64,000 nt of DNA from an uncultured Peptoniphilus sp. (GTDB taxonomy: Bacteria; Bacillota; Clostridia; Tissierellales; Peptoniphilaceae): positions 1 to 64,000 of the forward strand of contig NZ_CALUAA010000004.1 of assembly GCF_943913915.1 (NCBI RefSeq), written 5' to 3'. Shown here in pieces: positions 26,411-34,131 of this stretch. Under the pieces are notes generated by a model, which was not told the DNA's origin, searched no databases, and was given only the letters and a program-made list of their open reading frames with translations. The translations under genes were made by a program, and so were the position numbers. Position 1 is the first letter of the stretch. The number at the start of each line of letters is the position of its first letter.

Positions 26411-27382
26411 ATGAAAAAACTGTCATTGGCCAATACGCCGACCCGAATCGAAGAGATCAAATTAATGGATGCCGATCTTCCGGCCCATTTGTATATTAAA
26501 CGAGACGATATGACCGGCGTCGGATTTACAGGCAATAAAATTCGGAAGCTTGAATATTTTTTTCAAAAGGCTTTAGATGAAGGTTTTACCGACGTTATTA
26601 CCCGGGGCGCCGTGCAGAGCAATCACGCACGGGCTACGGCCTTTACTGCGGCGAGACTCGGGATCAACTGCCATTTGGTCTTACAGGGCCACAGAGATTC
26701 AAAGGATGAAGCGAATTTATTCTTAGATAAATTGGCAGGTGCTCATGTGCACATTATCGGAAGAGAAGACGGCGACCCGGACAAGGTTATGGAGGATCTG
26801 AAAAAGGATTTGGAAGCGGAAGGTGCCCACGCCATGATCATTCCCGTCGGCGGAAGTAACGGATTGGGAAGTTTGGGCTATCTCGATTGCTTTAACGAAA
26901 TTCTCGAGCAGGAAGAGGAGATGAACATCACCTTTGATACCGTCGTCTGCGTGACAGGATCGGCCGGTATGTTGGCAGGTCTTATTTACGGTAATGAGCT
27001 TGCAGGAGGAAAAAAAGATATCGTCGGTATTTCCGTCTTGGACTCTAAAGAGACCATTCTGGAAAAGACGCTGCCGCCCATTATCGAAGAGATGAACGAA
27101 CTTACGGGCAATCACATCACAAATTACGAGGTTGAGATTTTGGACGACTATGTCGGTCTGGGCTATGCCAAAAGCCGTCCTGAAGAGATGGAATTTATTT
27201 GGGACTTCGTATCCCAAACGGGCATTATCCTGGATCCCGTCTATACGGGAAAAGCCATGTATGGAATTTTTTCCGAACTCATGGATCAACATTGGAGCGA
27301 GAAAGAAAATATCCTCTTTATTCACTCCGGCGGCGCCTTCGGTTGGACGAGGGAGCAAATGGAAATGCTGCTTAGAAAATAA
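26411..27382 (+). CDS. D-cysteine desulfhydrase / ACC deaminase family PLP enzyme
   Basis: This 323-residue fold-type II PLP enzyme has the Schiff-base lysine in GNKIRKLEY (K43), the conserved QSNH (69-72), VTGSAGMLAGL for phosphate binding and the C-terminal IHSGGAFG. Family members break down D-cysteine to pyruvate, sulfide and ammonia, or deaminate 1-aminocyclopropane-1-carboxylate. In a gut- or skin-type anaerobe D-cysteine desulfhydrase is more likely, but this is inference. It is nine bases after the phosphatase gene, third in the ileS transcript, and ends in a terminator that recurs 1 kb downstream. Confidence 0.85.
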   Translation: MKKLSLANTPTRIEEIKLMDADLPAHLYIKRDDMTGVGFTGNKIRKLEYFFQKALDEGFTDVITRGAVQSNHARATAFTAARLGINCHLVLQGHRDSKDEANLFLDKLAGAHVHIIGREDGDPDKVMEDLKKDLEAEGAHAMIIPVGGSNGLGSLGYLDCFNEILEQEEEMNITFDTVVCVTGSAGMLAGLIYGNELAGGKKDIVGISVLDSKETILEKTLPPIIEEMNELTGNHITNYEVEILDDYVGLGYAKSRPEEMEFIWDFVSQTGIILDPVYTGKAMYGIFSELMDQHWSEKENILFIHSGGAFGWTREQMEMLLRK

Positions 27383-27398
27383 AAACAATAAGATTCTA

Positions 27399-27441
27399 TG
27401 TAAACCATTGGGAGTCCTGTGAAAACCGGGCTCCCTTTTGT
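27399..27441 (+). terminator. Terminator repeat, copy 1
   Basis: A GGGAG/CTCCC hairpin with TTTTGTTTTT ends the ileS operon. The 43-bp block recurs almost unchanged at 28411-28454. Confidence 0.75.
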
Positions 27442-27721
27442 TTTTCCACAGATAGCAAATCACTCGTCTTTCGCACAGACCAATAGTAATTTGGTTCTGA
27501 AATAATGAAAATTACACATCCCAAAAGCGACACGTTTACTGTCTTAATCTTCTTTAGTCTTTTCCGAGTAACTGTTATTGCATGGATAATCAAGACTGTT
27601 GGCATAAAGTTAAAAAGAAGATAGAAAAAATAATACTATTTTTATCTTTTAAGTACGGGAAAAAGTTTTGATTAAATAATACATTATTCAGACAGTTTCG
27701 TAAAAAATATCAGTATGGATC
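27442..27721. other. AT-rich intergenic stretch, no gene recognised
   Basis: Visibly richer in A and T than the flanks. A 69-codon minus-strand frame (27396-27605) has no recognisable motif and no ribosome site. No RNA gene or transposase relic was recognised. Confidence 0.5.
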
Positions 27722-27750
27722 TTCACTTTTTCAAATTACAGTGCTATAAT
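27722..27750 (+). promoter_or_regulatory. Promoter of the four-helix membrane protein gene
   Basis: TTCACT (27722-27727), 17-bp spacer, TATAAT (27745-27750) with TG one base upstream. It leaves a leader of about 115 nt before the GTG at 27871. Confidence 0.65.
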
Positions 27751-27870
27751 CGATTGTAATGAATGGTTGTTTTTTAACACAAACTATATGTACACGACTG
27801 CATCTAAAGTAAAATACAATTTATTAGACATGTCGGATTTGAGATTGTTATTAGAAGGAGGGGAATAATA

Positions 27871-28314
27871 GTGGAACGGAATAAACTTCAAAGATATTAC
27901 ACGTTCACGAAGATCTTTTATTTTATTTGGTTTGTATTATCCGCACTGATGATTGGCGCTATGTTTAAGGATGTGTTTGCTGGGGATATTTATGACCGAA
28001 ACATCGTGTTTCAAATATTTTTTGCTATTATATTTCTAATTGCTGGGTTCGCATTTCGTAATCTGAACTTTCTCCTAAAAGACATTCTTCAGGAAGACAA
28101 GTTTACTTTTCACTACTTGGATAAAATTTCCTCCCTTATAAAGATGATGATGGTTGTCGTCTTTCTATTTGGCTGTATAAGTTATGATGGGGGCGTCGGT
28201 TTGGATCGAATTAATTTAAGTCCGGATATGATATTGACGCTTGCCGGTTTTGCTTTTCTTCTGATTGTTTTCAAGCTCTTCTCCGTTTATCGGGAGATGG
28301 CTCAGGAAAAGTAA
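27871..28314 (+). CDS. DUF2975-like membrane protein with four helices
   Basis: This 147-residue protein has four predicted membrane segments: YFIWFVLSALMIGAMF, VFQIFFAIIFLIAGFAF, IKMMMVVVFLFGCISY and MILTLAGFAFLLIVFKLF. The layout, with a short EDKFTFHYLDKISSL loop before helix 3, resembles DUF2975 proteins. Those are often followed by a small XRE regulator, which is not present here. The start is GTG at 27871 behind AAGGAGGGG. The gene is alone in an AT-rich island between two copies of a terminator repeat, which suggests acquisition. The function is unknown. Confidence 0.7.
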   Translation: MERNKLQRYYTFTKIFYFIWFVLSALMIGAMFKDVFAGDIYDRNIVFQIFFAIIFLIAGFAFRNLNFLLKDILQEDKFTFHYLDKISSLIKMMMVVVFLFGCISYDGGVGLDRINLSPDMILTLAGFAFLLIVFKLFSVYREMAQEK

Positions 28315-28410
28315 TTGGAAAGTCTTCAAAGGATCCGCAGGGAATGCGGTAGACAGCGAAGGTTTTATATTAAATGAAATAAAATAATCGTGCGAAAAAT
28401 GTCGCCTCCA
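28315..28410. other. Intergenic stretch after the DUF2975-like gene
   Basis: No gene seen. A short CCGC/GCGG stem occurs near 28335-28352, without a T run. Confidence 0.4.
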
Positions 28411-28454
28411 TGCAAACCATTGGGGAGTCCGGTGAAAACCGGGCTCCCTTTTGT
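28411..28454 (+). terminator. Terminator repeat, copy 2
   Basis: This is the near-identical partner of 27399-27441, differing by three positions including a one-base indel. The stem GGGAG/CTCCC is followed by TTTTGTG. It terminates the four-helix membrane protein transcript. Confidence 0.7.
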
Positions 28455-28783
28455 GTTATATATACCAAAAGTTTCAATCTGTCTCGAGAAAAAATCTTGC
28501 AGTCGTAAAGAGTGCATCATCTTTGCTCAACAGTAGAGCGTGATCTGCGGGGAAGAGGAAATGCGGCCTTCGCCTCCGAGCCCTTTCCACTTCCCCGCGA
28601 GTTTATTTTCGGGTGATACGAAACCGACTCAAAACATCGTTATAGAGAAATTTCATATTCATAAAATCTATCTCGATAACCTTTTCCTTGTCTTTTTAAA
28701 AAATATAGTGGACCACATTTTACTGCAAGTCTTTCATCATTCGACAAAAAGTTTTAGAAAAAAGGAAAGTTCAAAACCCGACA
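28455..28783. other. Intergenic stretch before the EF-G paralogue, no gene recognised
   Basis: An 84-codon frame (28540-28794) starts at GTG without a ribosome site and resembles no protein I know. It is probably not coding. Confidence 0.45.
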
Positions 28784-28812
28784 ATGAAAATTAAATCAGT
28801 CTATGATATAAT
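28784..28812 (+). promoter_or_regulatory. Promoter of the EF-G-like gene
   Basis: ATGAAA (28784-28789), 17-bp spacer, TATAAT (28807-28812) with TG upstream (extended -10). Confidence 0.6.
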
Positions 28813-28867
28813 CAAAACATAAAAACGTTTCCCCAAAGGAAATGTCACGATAGGAGGAATTATTCAG

Positions 28868-30919
28868 ATGAAAGTTTATAACACCAATCAAGTGCGTAAC
28901 TTGGCTTTAGTCGGTCACAGCGGATCGGGTAAAACCAATCTTACAGAAGCTATGCTCTATCAATCCGGCGCGACCAAACAAATCGGCCACGTCGATCAAA
29001 AAAATACCATGTCCGACTTTACAAAAGAAGAAAAGGACCGTGGAACATCTATCGGCACCAGCATTATTCCTATCGAATGGCGTAAGATGAAATTAAATAT
29101 TATCGACACGCCGGGATACATGGATTTTATCAGCGAATCCATCGGCGCCCTTCGCGCGGCGGAAGCTGCCCTTATGATTATCGACGCCACTGCAGGCGTG
29201 CAAGTGGGCTCCGAACGTATGTGGAAATACACCGAAGAAATCGGCCTTCCGAGAATTATTTTCGTCAACAAAATCGACGGTGAAAATGTCAATTTCCGCA
29301 ATCTTATGGAAGAAATTGAATCCTTATTCGGTAAAAAGGTTATTCCCTTCTCCGTTCCCATCGGCGAAGGCGAAGATTTTATCGGCGTAACCGACGTTAT
29401 TTTCCAAAAGGGATTTAAATATTCAGAAGCGGCTCCCGCAGAAGTGGAACTGAGCCACGATCAAATTAAAGCTACCGAGCGTATGTATGAAGAAATCGCC
29501 GAAGTTGTCGCCGAAAGCGACGAAGTCCTTATGGACAAATACTTCAGCGGCGAAAAATTTACCCGTGAAGAACTTCTTCGTGGCGTGACCGCCGCCCTAT
29601 TGGAAGGGGATGCCGTACCGCTGCTCGTAGGCAGTGCGGAAAAAGGCATCGGTATCGATATTTTACTGAACACTATCGTCAACTACATGCCTGCGCCGGA
29701 CGATGAGCGCGCCCACACGGGATTCCGCTATGAATCCGGGGAAGAGCGCAGTATCTCAAGTGATGAACCTTTCTCTGCTGTCGTCTTTAAGACTATTACC
29801 GACCCCTATGTAGGAAAAATCTCCGTCTACAAAGTATTGAGCGGCTCCATGACGAAAGACACGGGCCTCTTCAATGTATCGCAAGAAAAAGAGGAAAAGA
29901 ACACCGGACCCTTCGTCATCCGCGGGAAAGATCAATTGCCTGTAGAGGCTATTCACGCCGGGGATATCGGCGCCATCGGAAAACTTACCGCCACTAAAAC
30001 CGGCGACACCCTTTGCGACAAGGCCCACCCGGTAATTTACAAACGCGTCAAAATGCCTCAACCGGTATACTTCTACGCTATTGAGGCGGCGTCTAAAAAT
30101 GATGAAGAAAAGCTCACCACCTCTCTTCGTAAACTTCAAGATGAAGACCCGGGCATCGTCATCGATCGCAATCCCGAAACTAAGCAGATGACCATCGGCG
30201 GCCAAGGTAATGTTCACCTGGATGTTATCTTGGATAAATTGAAAAACACCTTCGGTGTCGAAGTCAAAAAAGTACCTTTCATTATTCCCTATAGAGAAAC
30301 CATTCGGGGCACGGCTTCCGTGCAAGGGAAGCATAAAAAACAATCCGGCGGCGCCGGTCAATATGGTGATGTTTGGATTCGTTTCGAACCGACGGAAGAA
30401 GACTTCGTATTTGACGAAGAAGTCTTCGGCGGCAGCGTACCGAAAAACTATTTTCCGGCCGTAGAAAAAGGCCTGGAAGAATCTATGGAAAAAGGCGTCC
30501 TCGCAGGATACCCCGTGCGCGGCGTGAAGGCTGTATTATACGACGGCAGCTACCACGATGTAGACTCCAACGAGGTCAGCTTTAAAATGGCGGCATCCCT
30601 TGCCTTTAAAAAAGGTATCGCCGAAGCGAACCCCATTCTACTGGAACCCATTATGCGCGTTGAAGTGACCGTACCTGACGAGTACATGGGCGATGTCATG
30701 GGCGATATGAACAAGCGCCGCGGACGCATCCTCGGTATGGATCAACACGCCGGTGAGCAGCTGATTATGGCGGAAGCGCCTCAAGCGGAAATGTTCGAAT
30801 ACGCCATCGATCTGCGCGCCATGACACAAGGCCGTGGATCCTTCACCATGGAATTTGAACGCTACGAAGAAGTTCCCGCACACCTCGCGGAAGAAATCAT
30901 CGAAGCGCGAAAAGCATAA
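28868..30919 (+). CDS. Elongation factor G-like GTPase (EF-G paralogue)
   Basis: This 683-residue translational GTPase has EF-G domain order. G1 is GHSGSGKT (16-23), G3 DTPGYMDF, G4 NKID, followed by domains II-V (for example KKQSGGAGQYGDVWIRFEP). It belongs to the EF-G-like paralogue group rather than canonical FusA: switch I reads DRGTSIGTSI where EF-G has ERGITI, and G5 reads GSAEKG. Canonical fusA normally sits in the str operon, which is not here. The role of these paralogues is uncertain; ribosome recycling or translocation is possible. It is a single-gene unit with its own promoter and terminator. Confidence 0.9.
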   Translation: MKVYNTNQVRNLALVGHSGSGKTNLTEAMLYQSGATKQIGHVDQKNTMSDFTKEEKDRGTSIGTSIIPIEWRKMKLNIIDTPGYMDFISESIGALRAAEAALMIIDATAGVQVGSERMWKYTEEIGLPRIIFVNKIDGENVNFRNLMEEIESLFGKKVIPFSVPIGEGEDFIGVTDVIFQKGFKYSEAAPAEVELSHDQIKATERMYEEIAEVVAESDEVLMDKYFSGEKFTREELLRGVTAALLEGDAVPLLVGSAEKGIGIDILLNTIVNYMPAPDDERAHTGFRYESGEERSISSDEPFSAVVFKTITDPYVGKISVYKVLSGSMTKDTGLFNVSQEKEEKNTGPFVIRGKDQLPVEAIHAGDIGAIGKLTATKTGDTLCDKAHPVIYKRVKMPQPVYFYAIEAASKNDEEKLTTSLRKLQDEDPGIVIDRNPETKQMTIGGQGNVHLDVILDKLKNTFGVEVKKVPFIIPYRETIRGTASVQGKHKKQSGGAGQYGDVWIRFEPTEEDFVFDEEVFGGSVPKNYFPAVEKGLEESMEKGVLAGYPVRGVKAVLYDGSYHDVDSNEVSFKMAASLAFKKGIAEANPILLEPIMRVEVTVPDEYMGDVMGDMNKRRGRILGMDQHAGEQLIMAEAPQAEMFEYAIDLRAMTQGRGSFTMEFERYEEVPAHLAEEIIEARKA

Positions 30920-30928
30920 TTGAAACAT

Positions 30929-30964
30929 CATCCCCTAAGCCGAAAAGCTTGGGGGATTTTTTTG
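30929..30964 (+). terminator. Terminator after the EF-G-like gene
   Basis: ATCCCCTAAGC (30930-30940) pairs with GCTTGGGGGAT, followed by TTTTTTT. Confidence 0.85.
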
Positions 30965-30976
30965 TGAAATAGAGCG

Positions 30977-31014
30977 AAAAGTTAACTGAAGCCGAGGAAA
31001 AAATTAAGTATAAT
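30977..31014 (+). promoter_or_regulatory. Promoter and putative operator of the two-component operon
   Basis: AAAAGTTAACTGAA at 30977-30990 precedes TATAAT at 31009-31014. The -35 position (17 bp upstream) falls on CTGAAG inside this motif. The same motif with the same 28-bp start-to-start offset recurs at 33168/33196. Confidence 0.65.
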
Positions 31015-31033
31015 ACAGAAAAGAGGTGAGTGA

Positions 31034-32584
31034 ATGAAGAAAAGATCGAGGGAATGGAGCGGAATGCTGGCTGCGAATATTATTTTGCAAATGGCTCTAT
31101 ACATAGCCCTATGGTTTTTTGGCGATGCCGGAAAAGAAGAGGTCATTGTATTTTTTGCCTTCGCCGATCAGATTATCTTCTATATCTGCTTAAACGAACG
31201 GGGACGGCAGTATTTTAAACGAGGGAATATAAGCTTTTTAATGCCGGCCTTTTATTTTTTGCTGGAACCCTTAGTTTATACTTATACTCGTGATATTTAT
31301 CTCGTGCGCTACTTTTTTCTTTATTTATTTGTAGCTTCTTATATGGAAATTCTCTTGGAAGGTCGCCGCGATCTTACGCCTTTTCGACTCTTTGCGTGGG
31401 CGTACTTTCTCGCCATCTTTCTGTTGGAAAGAGTTTACGGTTTCGACGCTCACCACCTCTATGTGGCGAGCATGGTCATTCTCTGCGGGTTTCCGACCGT
31501 ATTTTATCTCCTCAATTTAAAGGACATACATCGCCATACTCTCTACAGTTCAAAGATTATTCCCATGATGTCTCTTTTTTTAATAATCTATCTCATTTTT
31601 TATCATCTGAAAAGAGGCTTCCTACGGAGTCCGCAAATATTCGGGGAAATAGCCATGATTCCGCCACTGATCGCGCTCTTGATTTTCCTTATGATCAGAG
31701 GAAGTGAACCCGATGGAAAACAAGTGCTCTCCCTCGTAAAAATTCACATCATCACCTTTTTTATCGCCTTCATCTCCATTCTTCTTATAAAAGTAAACTT
31801 TTATGATTATAAGGCGAGTGCAGTTCAAGCCTTTCAGCTCAGCTTTATTTTTCTCATGATTCGATCATACGGGATGTATTTCGGTCTTATAAAAGATAAG
31901 TCCGGAACATTCCGGGAAATATGGAAGGAGAGCAGACTTCTCGATGAATATGACCAGCTCTATGTTCAAAAAACCAATCGCTTTCTACACGACGATGTGC
32001 TACAGGATATTATCCTCGCACAGAAACTGACTCAAAGGGCGGGATCCTTCGACGAAAAAGAGCAAATCGAAACAGTTTTGAAAAACAGCATTCGAACCAT
32101 ACGTGAAGAGATCAATTTAAACGATCCTCTGTTAGATTACGGAGACAGCTTAAGTGATCACTACTATGGTCTGATTAACGAATTGCGGGCAAAATACGGG
32201 AACAAAGATATTCTTATTGACTTTAACTGCCCGGAAGATTTAATATTGCCGCCCCCTTACGATCGGACTGTCTACAAAATTATCGGGGAACTGGTAGCCA
32301 ATCTCTTTAAGCATTCGAGAGGTTCTTATTGCGTCATGGACCTTCGAGCGGAAGACGGTGCCGTTCACCTTCGTATGAAAAATATGGGCGACAGTTTGGA
32401 AGCTGAAAATGACGGAGGTAACCATATCGGATTAAAACTCATCACCATGGAAGTTCGAAAATTGGACGGAGAATTTACCATCTCGGAAGAGAAGGAAGGA
32501 GAGGAGCCGGTGCTCGCATTTTACGCAGACATTCCCATTTCAAAGGAGCGAATTTATGAAGATTTTATTAACCGAAGATCATAA
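31034..32584 (+). CDS. Membrane sensor histidine kinase, NarL-partner (HisKA_3-like) type
   Basis: This 516-residue kinase has about ten membrane segments in residues 1-285, so the sensor is largely membrane-embedded rather than extracellular. The phosphoacceptor is H319 in FLHDDVLQDIILAQ, typical of kinases that pair with LuxR-type regulators. The ATPase region has IIGELVANLFKHSRG (N box) and GNHIGLKLI (G box). The ATG at 31034 follows AGAGGTGAG. It overlaps the regulator gene by 29 bases. The signal is unknown; an intramembrane or envelope cue is likely. Confidence 0.88.
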   Translation: MKKRSREWSGMLAANIILQMALYIALWFFGDAGKEEVIVFFAFADQIIFYICLNERGRQYFKRGNISFLMPAFYFLLEPLVYTYTRDIYLVRYFFLYLFVASYMEILLEGRRDLTPFRLFAWAYFLAIFLLERVYGFDAHHLYVASMVILCGFPTVFYLLNLKDIHRHTLYSSKIIPMMSLFLIIYLIFYHLKRGFLRSPQIFGEIAMIPPLIALLIFLMIRGSEPDGKQVLSLVKIHIITFFIAFISILLIKVNFYDYKASAVQAFQLSFIFLMIRSYGMYFGLIKDKSGTFREIWKESRLLDEYDQLYVQKTNRFLHDDVLQDIILAQKLTQRAGSFDEKEQIETVLKNSIRTIREEINLNDPLLDYGDSLSDHYYGLINELRAKYGNKDILIDFNCPEDLILPPPYDRTVYKIIGELVANLFKHSRGSYCVMDLRAEDGAVHLRMKNMGDSLEAENDGGNHIGLKLITMEVRKLDGEFTISEEKEGEEPVLAFYADIPISKERIYEDFINRRS

Positions 32585-33155
32585 AATGCTGGCCCAATGC
32601 TTAAAGGCCGATTTTGAATCCCATGGATGTAGAGTCCAAACTGCAGATTCCGTAAAAATGGCAGAGGATAAAATGAAGGACAATGACTACGATCTCCTTC
32701 TTATGGACATTAATCTTTCCGGTTTCGGAGAAGGAGAAAACGGCTTGGATGTAAGTGAAAAGCTTATTAAAATCTACGGAGCGAAGATTCTCATCCTGAC
32801 AGGCTACGATAGGGGATATTACCGCGAGCGGGCAGAGAGCATAGGATGCTACGGCTTTATTTCTAAAGAAGAGACTACGGAAAAGTTGATGGAGATTATG
32901 AAAGCTATTGTGGAGGAAGACAAAAAATACTTTTCTCGTGGAGAAAAAACGTGGGAAGATCTTACCGCCGGTGAATTTAAAATACTCCGACTTTACGCCA
33001 CGGGAAAATCACGCAGGGAAGTGGCGGAGGAATGTTTTATCTCAACCTCGAGCCTCGCCGTTATACTCAATCGAATTTACGAGAAACTCGATGTGAAAAA
33101 TTATCAGGAAATGGTGCAGCGCGCCCGAACCATCGGCTACATCGACAGCTTTTAA
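32556..33155 (+). CDS. LuxR/NarL-type response regulator
   Basis: It has 199 residues: a receiver domain with the acidic pair E7/D8 and phosphorylation site D51 (LLLMDINLSG), then a LuxR-type helix-turn-helix (LTAGEFKILRLYATGKSRREVAEECFIS, written here in parts: LTAGEFKILRLYATGK and SRREVAEECFIS). The ATG lies inside the kinase gene behind AAAGGAG, so the pair is translationally coupled. Candidate targets are its own promoter and that of the membrane cassette downstream, which share the GTTAACTGAA motif. Confidence 0.92.
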   Translation: MKILLTEDHKMLAQCLKADFESHGCRVQTADSVKMAEDKMKDNDYDLLLMDINLSGFGEGENGLDVSEKLIKIYGAKILILTGYDRGYYRERAESIGCYGFISKEETTEKLMEIMKAIVEEDKKYFSRGEKTWEDLTAGEFKILRLYATGKSRREVAEECFISTSSLAVILNRIYEKLDVKNYQEMVQRARTIGYIDSF

Positions 33156-33163
33156 AACGATAC

Positions 33164-33201
33164 TAAAGTTAACTGAACCCGGCTTCGAAGCATGCTAAAC
33201 T
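33164..33201 (+). promoter_or_regulatory. Promoter and putative operator of the small membrane-protein cassette
   Basis: TAAAGTTAACTGAA ends at 33177, and TAAACT (-10) lies at 33196-33201. Motif-to--10 distance equals that of the kinase promoter. AAGGAGG and the next gene follow. Confidence 0.6.
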
Positions 33202-33219
33202 AGAGAAAAGGAGGAGCTT

Positions 33220-33576
33220 ATGATTCAAAAACTCGACATTAAAATGACGGCTTATACATTAGGAGCGTCCTTGCTCTTCGGTTTTTTAAGAACCCTTTTC
33301 CACCCGGCCCTACCCAACAGTATCGGCCTTACCGTAGGTTTTGTTCTCTTCGTGGCGTCCATGGTAATCTCCGGCGTAGAGATTAAAAGAGATCTGGAGA
33401 TGTTCTACGCCTACGCCGAAAACTGGAACGGCGGCTTCTTCAACAACAGCGCCCTTATCCTCGGCATCTCCAATTTCTTTTTTGCAAAAGACTACCCATT
33501 TTACCTTACCGCCATTATTTTGAGCGTAATTTATCTACTGGCCCGCGTCATCTTGAGGAAAAGTTTTAAAAGCTGA
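33220..33576 (+). CDS. Small membrane protein of the two-component cassette, function unknown
   Basis: This 118-residue protein has three to four membrane segments (TLGASLLFGFLRTLF, SIGLTVGFVLFVASMVISG, YLTAIILSVIYLLARVIL) with a loop rich in Asn, Gly and aromatic residues (YAYAENWNGGFFNNSA). I recognise no family. The ATG at 33220 is preceded by AAGGAGG. It is first in a three-gene set that begins with the motif-bearing promoter, so it is probably controlled by the adjacent regulator. Confidence 0.7.
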   Translation: MIQKLDIKMTAYTLGASLLFGFLRTLFHPALPNSIGLTVGFVLFVASMVISGVEIKRDLEMFYAYAENWNGGFFNNSALILGISNFFFAKDYPFYLTAIILSVIYLLARVILRKSFKS

Positions 33577-33621
33577 GGATCATCATTTGACTCCATAAGG
33601 CGGACGTAGTAACATAAGTCT

Positions 33622-33798
33622 ATGAAAGAAAAAAATTACTTACTATACTTCATCGCAAGCTTTATGGTGTTTGCAAGCCTCATAGACACCGCGCCCAATA
33701 TGATGTGGCGATTAATTTACAGCATCCTCCTCGTACTTTCGGGACAGGGAGCTGTCGATAAATTTCGGGAGGTGCGCCGTGGAAAAGATTCTGAATAA
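33622..33798 (+). CDS. Very small membrane protein (58 residues), function unknown
   Basis: A short open frame begins ATG at 33622 and encodes two hydrophobic segments: YLLYFIASFMVFASLI and MWRLIYSILLVLSG. It ends in a charged tail (KFREVRRGKDSE). It overlaps the next gene by 20 bases, and its 3' end contains that gene's ribosome site. Its own ribosome site is weak. The overlap, the hydrophobic pattern and its place between two membrane genes support a real gene, but without homologue comparison this is moderate. Confidence 0.55.
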   Translation: MKEKNYLLYFIASFMVFASLIDTAPNMMWRLIYSILLVLSGQGAVDKFREVRRGKDSE

Positions 33799-34072
33799 TC
33801 TGGGAAAAATCGCCCTCGTCCTGTCCGTCCTCGCCGTGGGATCACTCGTGGCCGTGGTGTTAAGCGGCGCCACCTATCCGGACATGCTTTTCCGCGTCCT
33901 TACGCCTGTGGGGATCCTGTGTACCTTTGCGGCGTTGGCTCTCTATATGATTCAATGGATTCGCGCTGTCTGCAAATCCTATAAAAGAGGAGAAAAATCT
34001 GCGGCGATGATTCTTCTGATCCTCGGAATTGCGGTTATCATCTTTTCTATTTTCCGAATTTACACGAAATAA
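33779..34072 (+). CDS. Small membrane protein of the two-component cassette, function unknown
   Basis: This 97-residue protein has three hydrophobic segments (IALVLSVLAVGSLVAVVLSG, VLTPVGILCTFAALALYMI, AAMILLILGIAVIIFSIF) and a short basic cytoplasmic loop (KSYKRGEK). The start is GTG at 33779 behind GGGAGGTG, inside the end of the 58-residue gene. No family recognised. It ends in a bidirectional terminator. Confidence 0.7.
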   Translation: MEKILNNLGKIALVLSVLAVGSLVAVVLSGATYPDMLFRVLTPVGILCTFAALALYMIQWIRAVCKSYKRGEKSAAMILLILGIAVIIFSIFRIYTK

Positions 34073-34115
34073 AAGCACTATTTTCAAAAACAAATTTGAA
34101 GATAGTGCTTTTTCT
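34071..34115. terminator. Bidirectional terminator between the membrane cassette and the MFS gene
   Basis: AAAAGCACTA (34071-34080) pairs with TAGTGCTTTT (34103-34112) with further internal pairing TTTTCAAA/TTTGAAGA; A-rich and T-rich flanks serve both converging genes. Confidence 0.8.
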
Positions 34116-34131
34116 GTGTCTTTATCAAGTT

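Noticed and set aside
27396..27605. 69-codon minus-strand frame in the AT-rich gap
   Set aside because: No ribosome site and it overlaps the terminator repeat; no family resemblance.
28540..28794. 84-codon frame before the EF-G paralogue
   Set aside because: GTG start without ribosome site; composition looks random and it runs into the EF-G promoter -35.
27383..28867. Insertion sequence or prophage remnant as the cause of the AT-rich island
   Set aside because: No transposase, integrase or inverted terminal repeats could be found; only the duplicated terminator supports an insertion.
31034..33155. Assigning the two-component pair to a named system such as LiaRS or VraSR
   Set aside because: LiaS/VraS have two membrane helices; this kinase has about ten, and no LiaF-like gene is adjacent.
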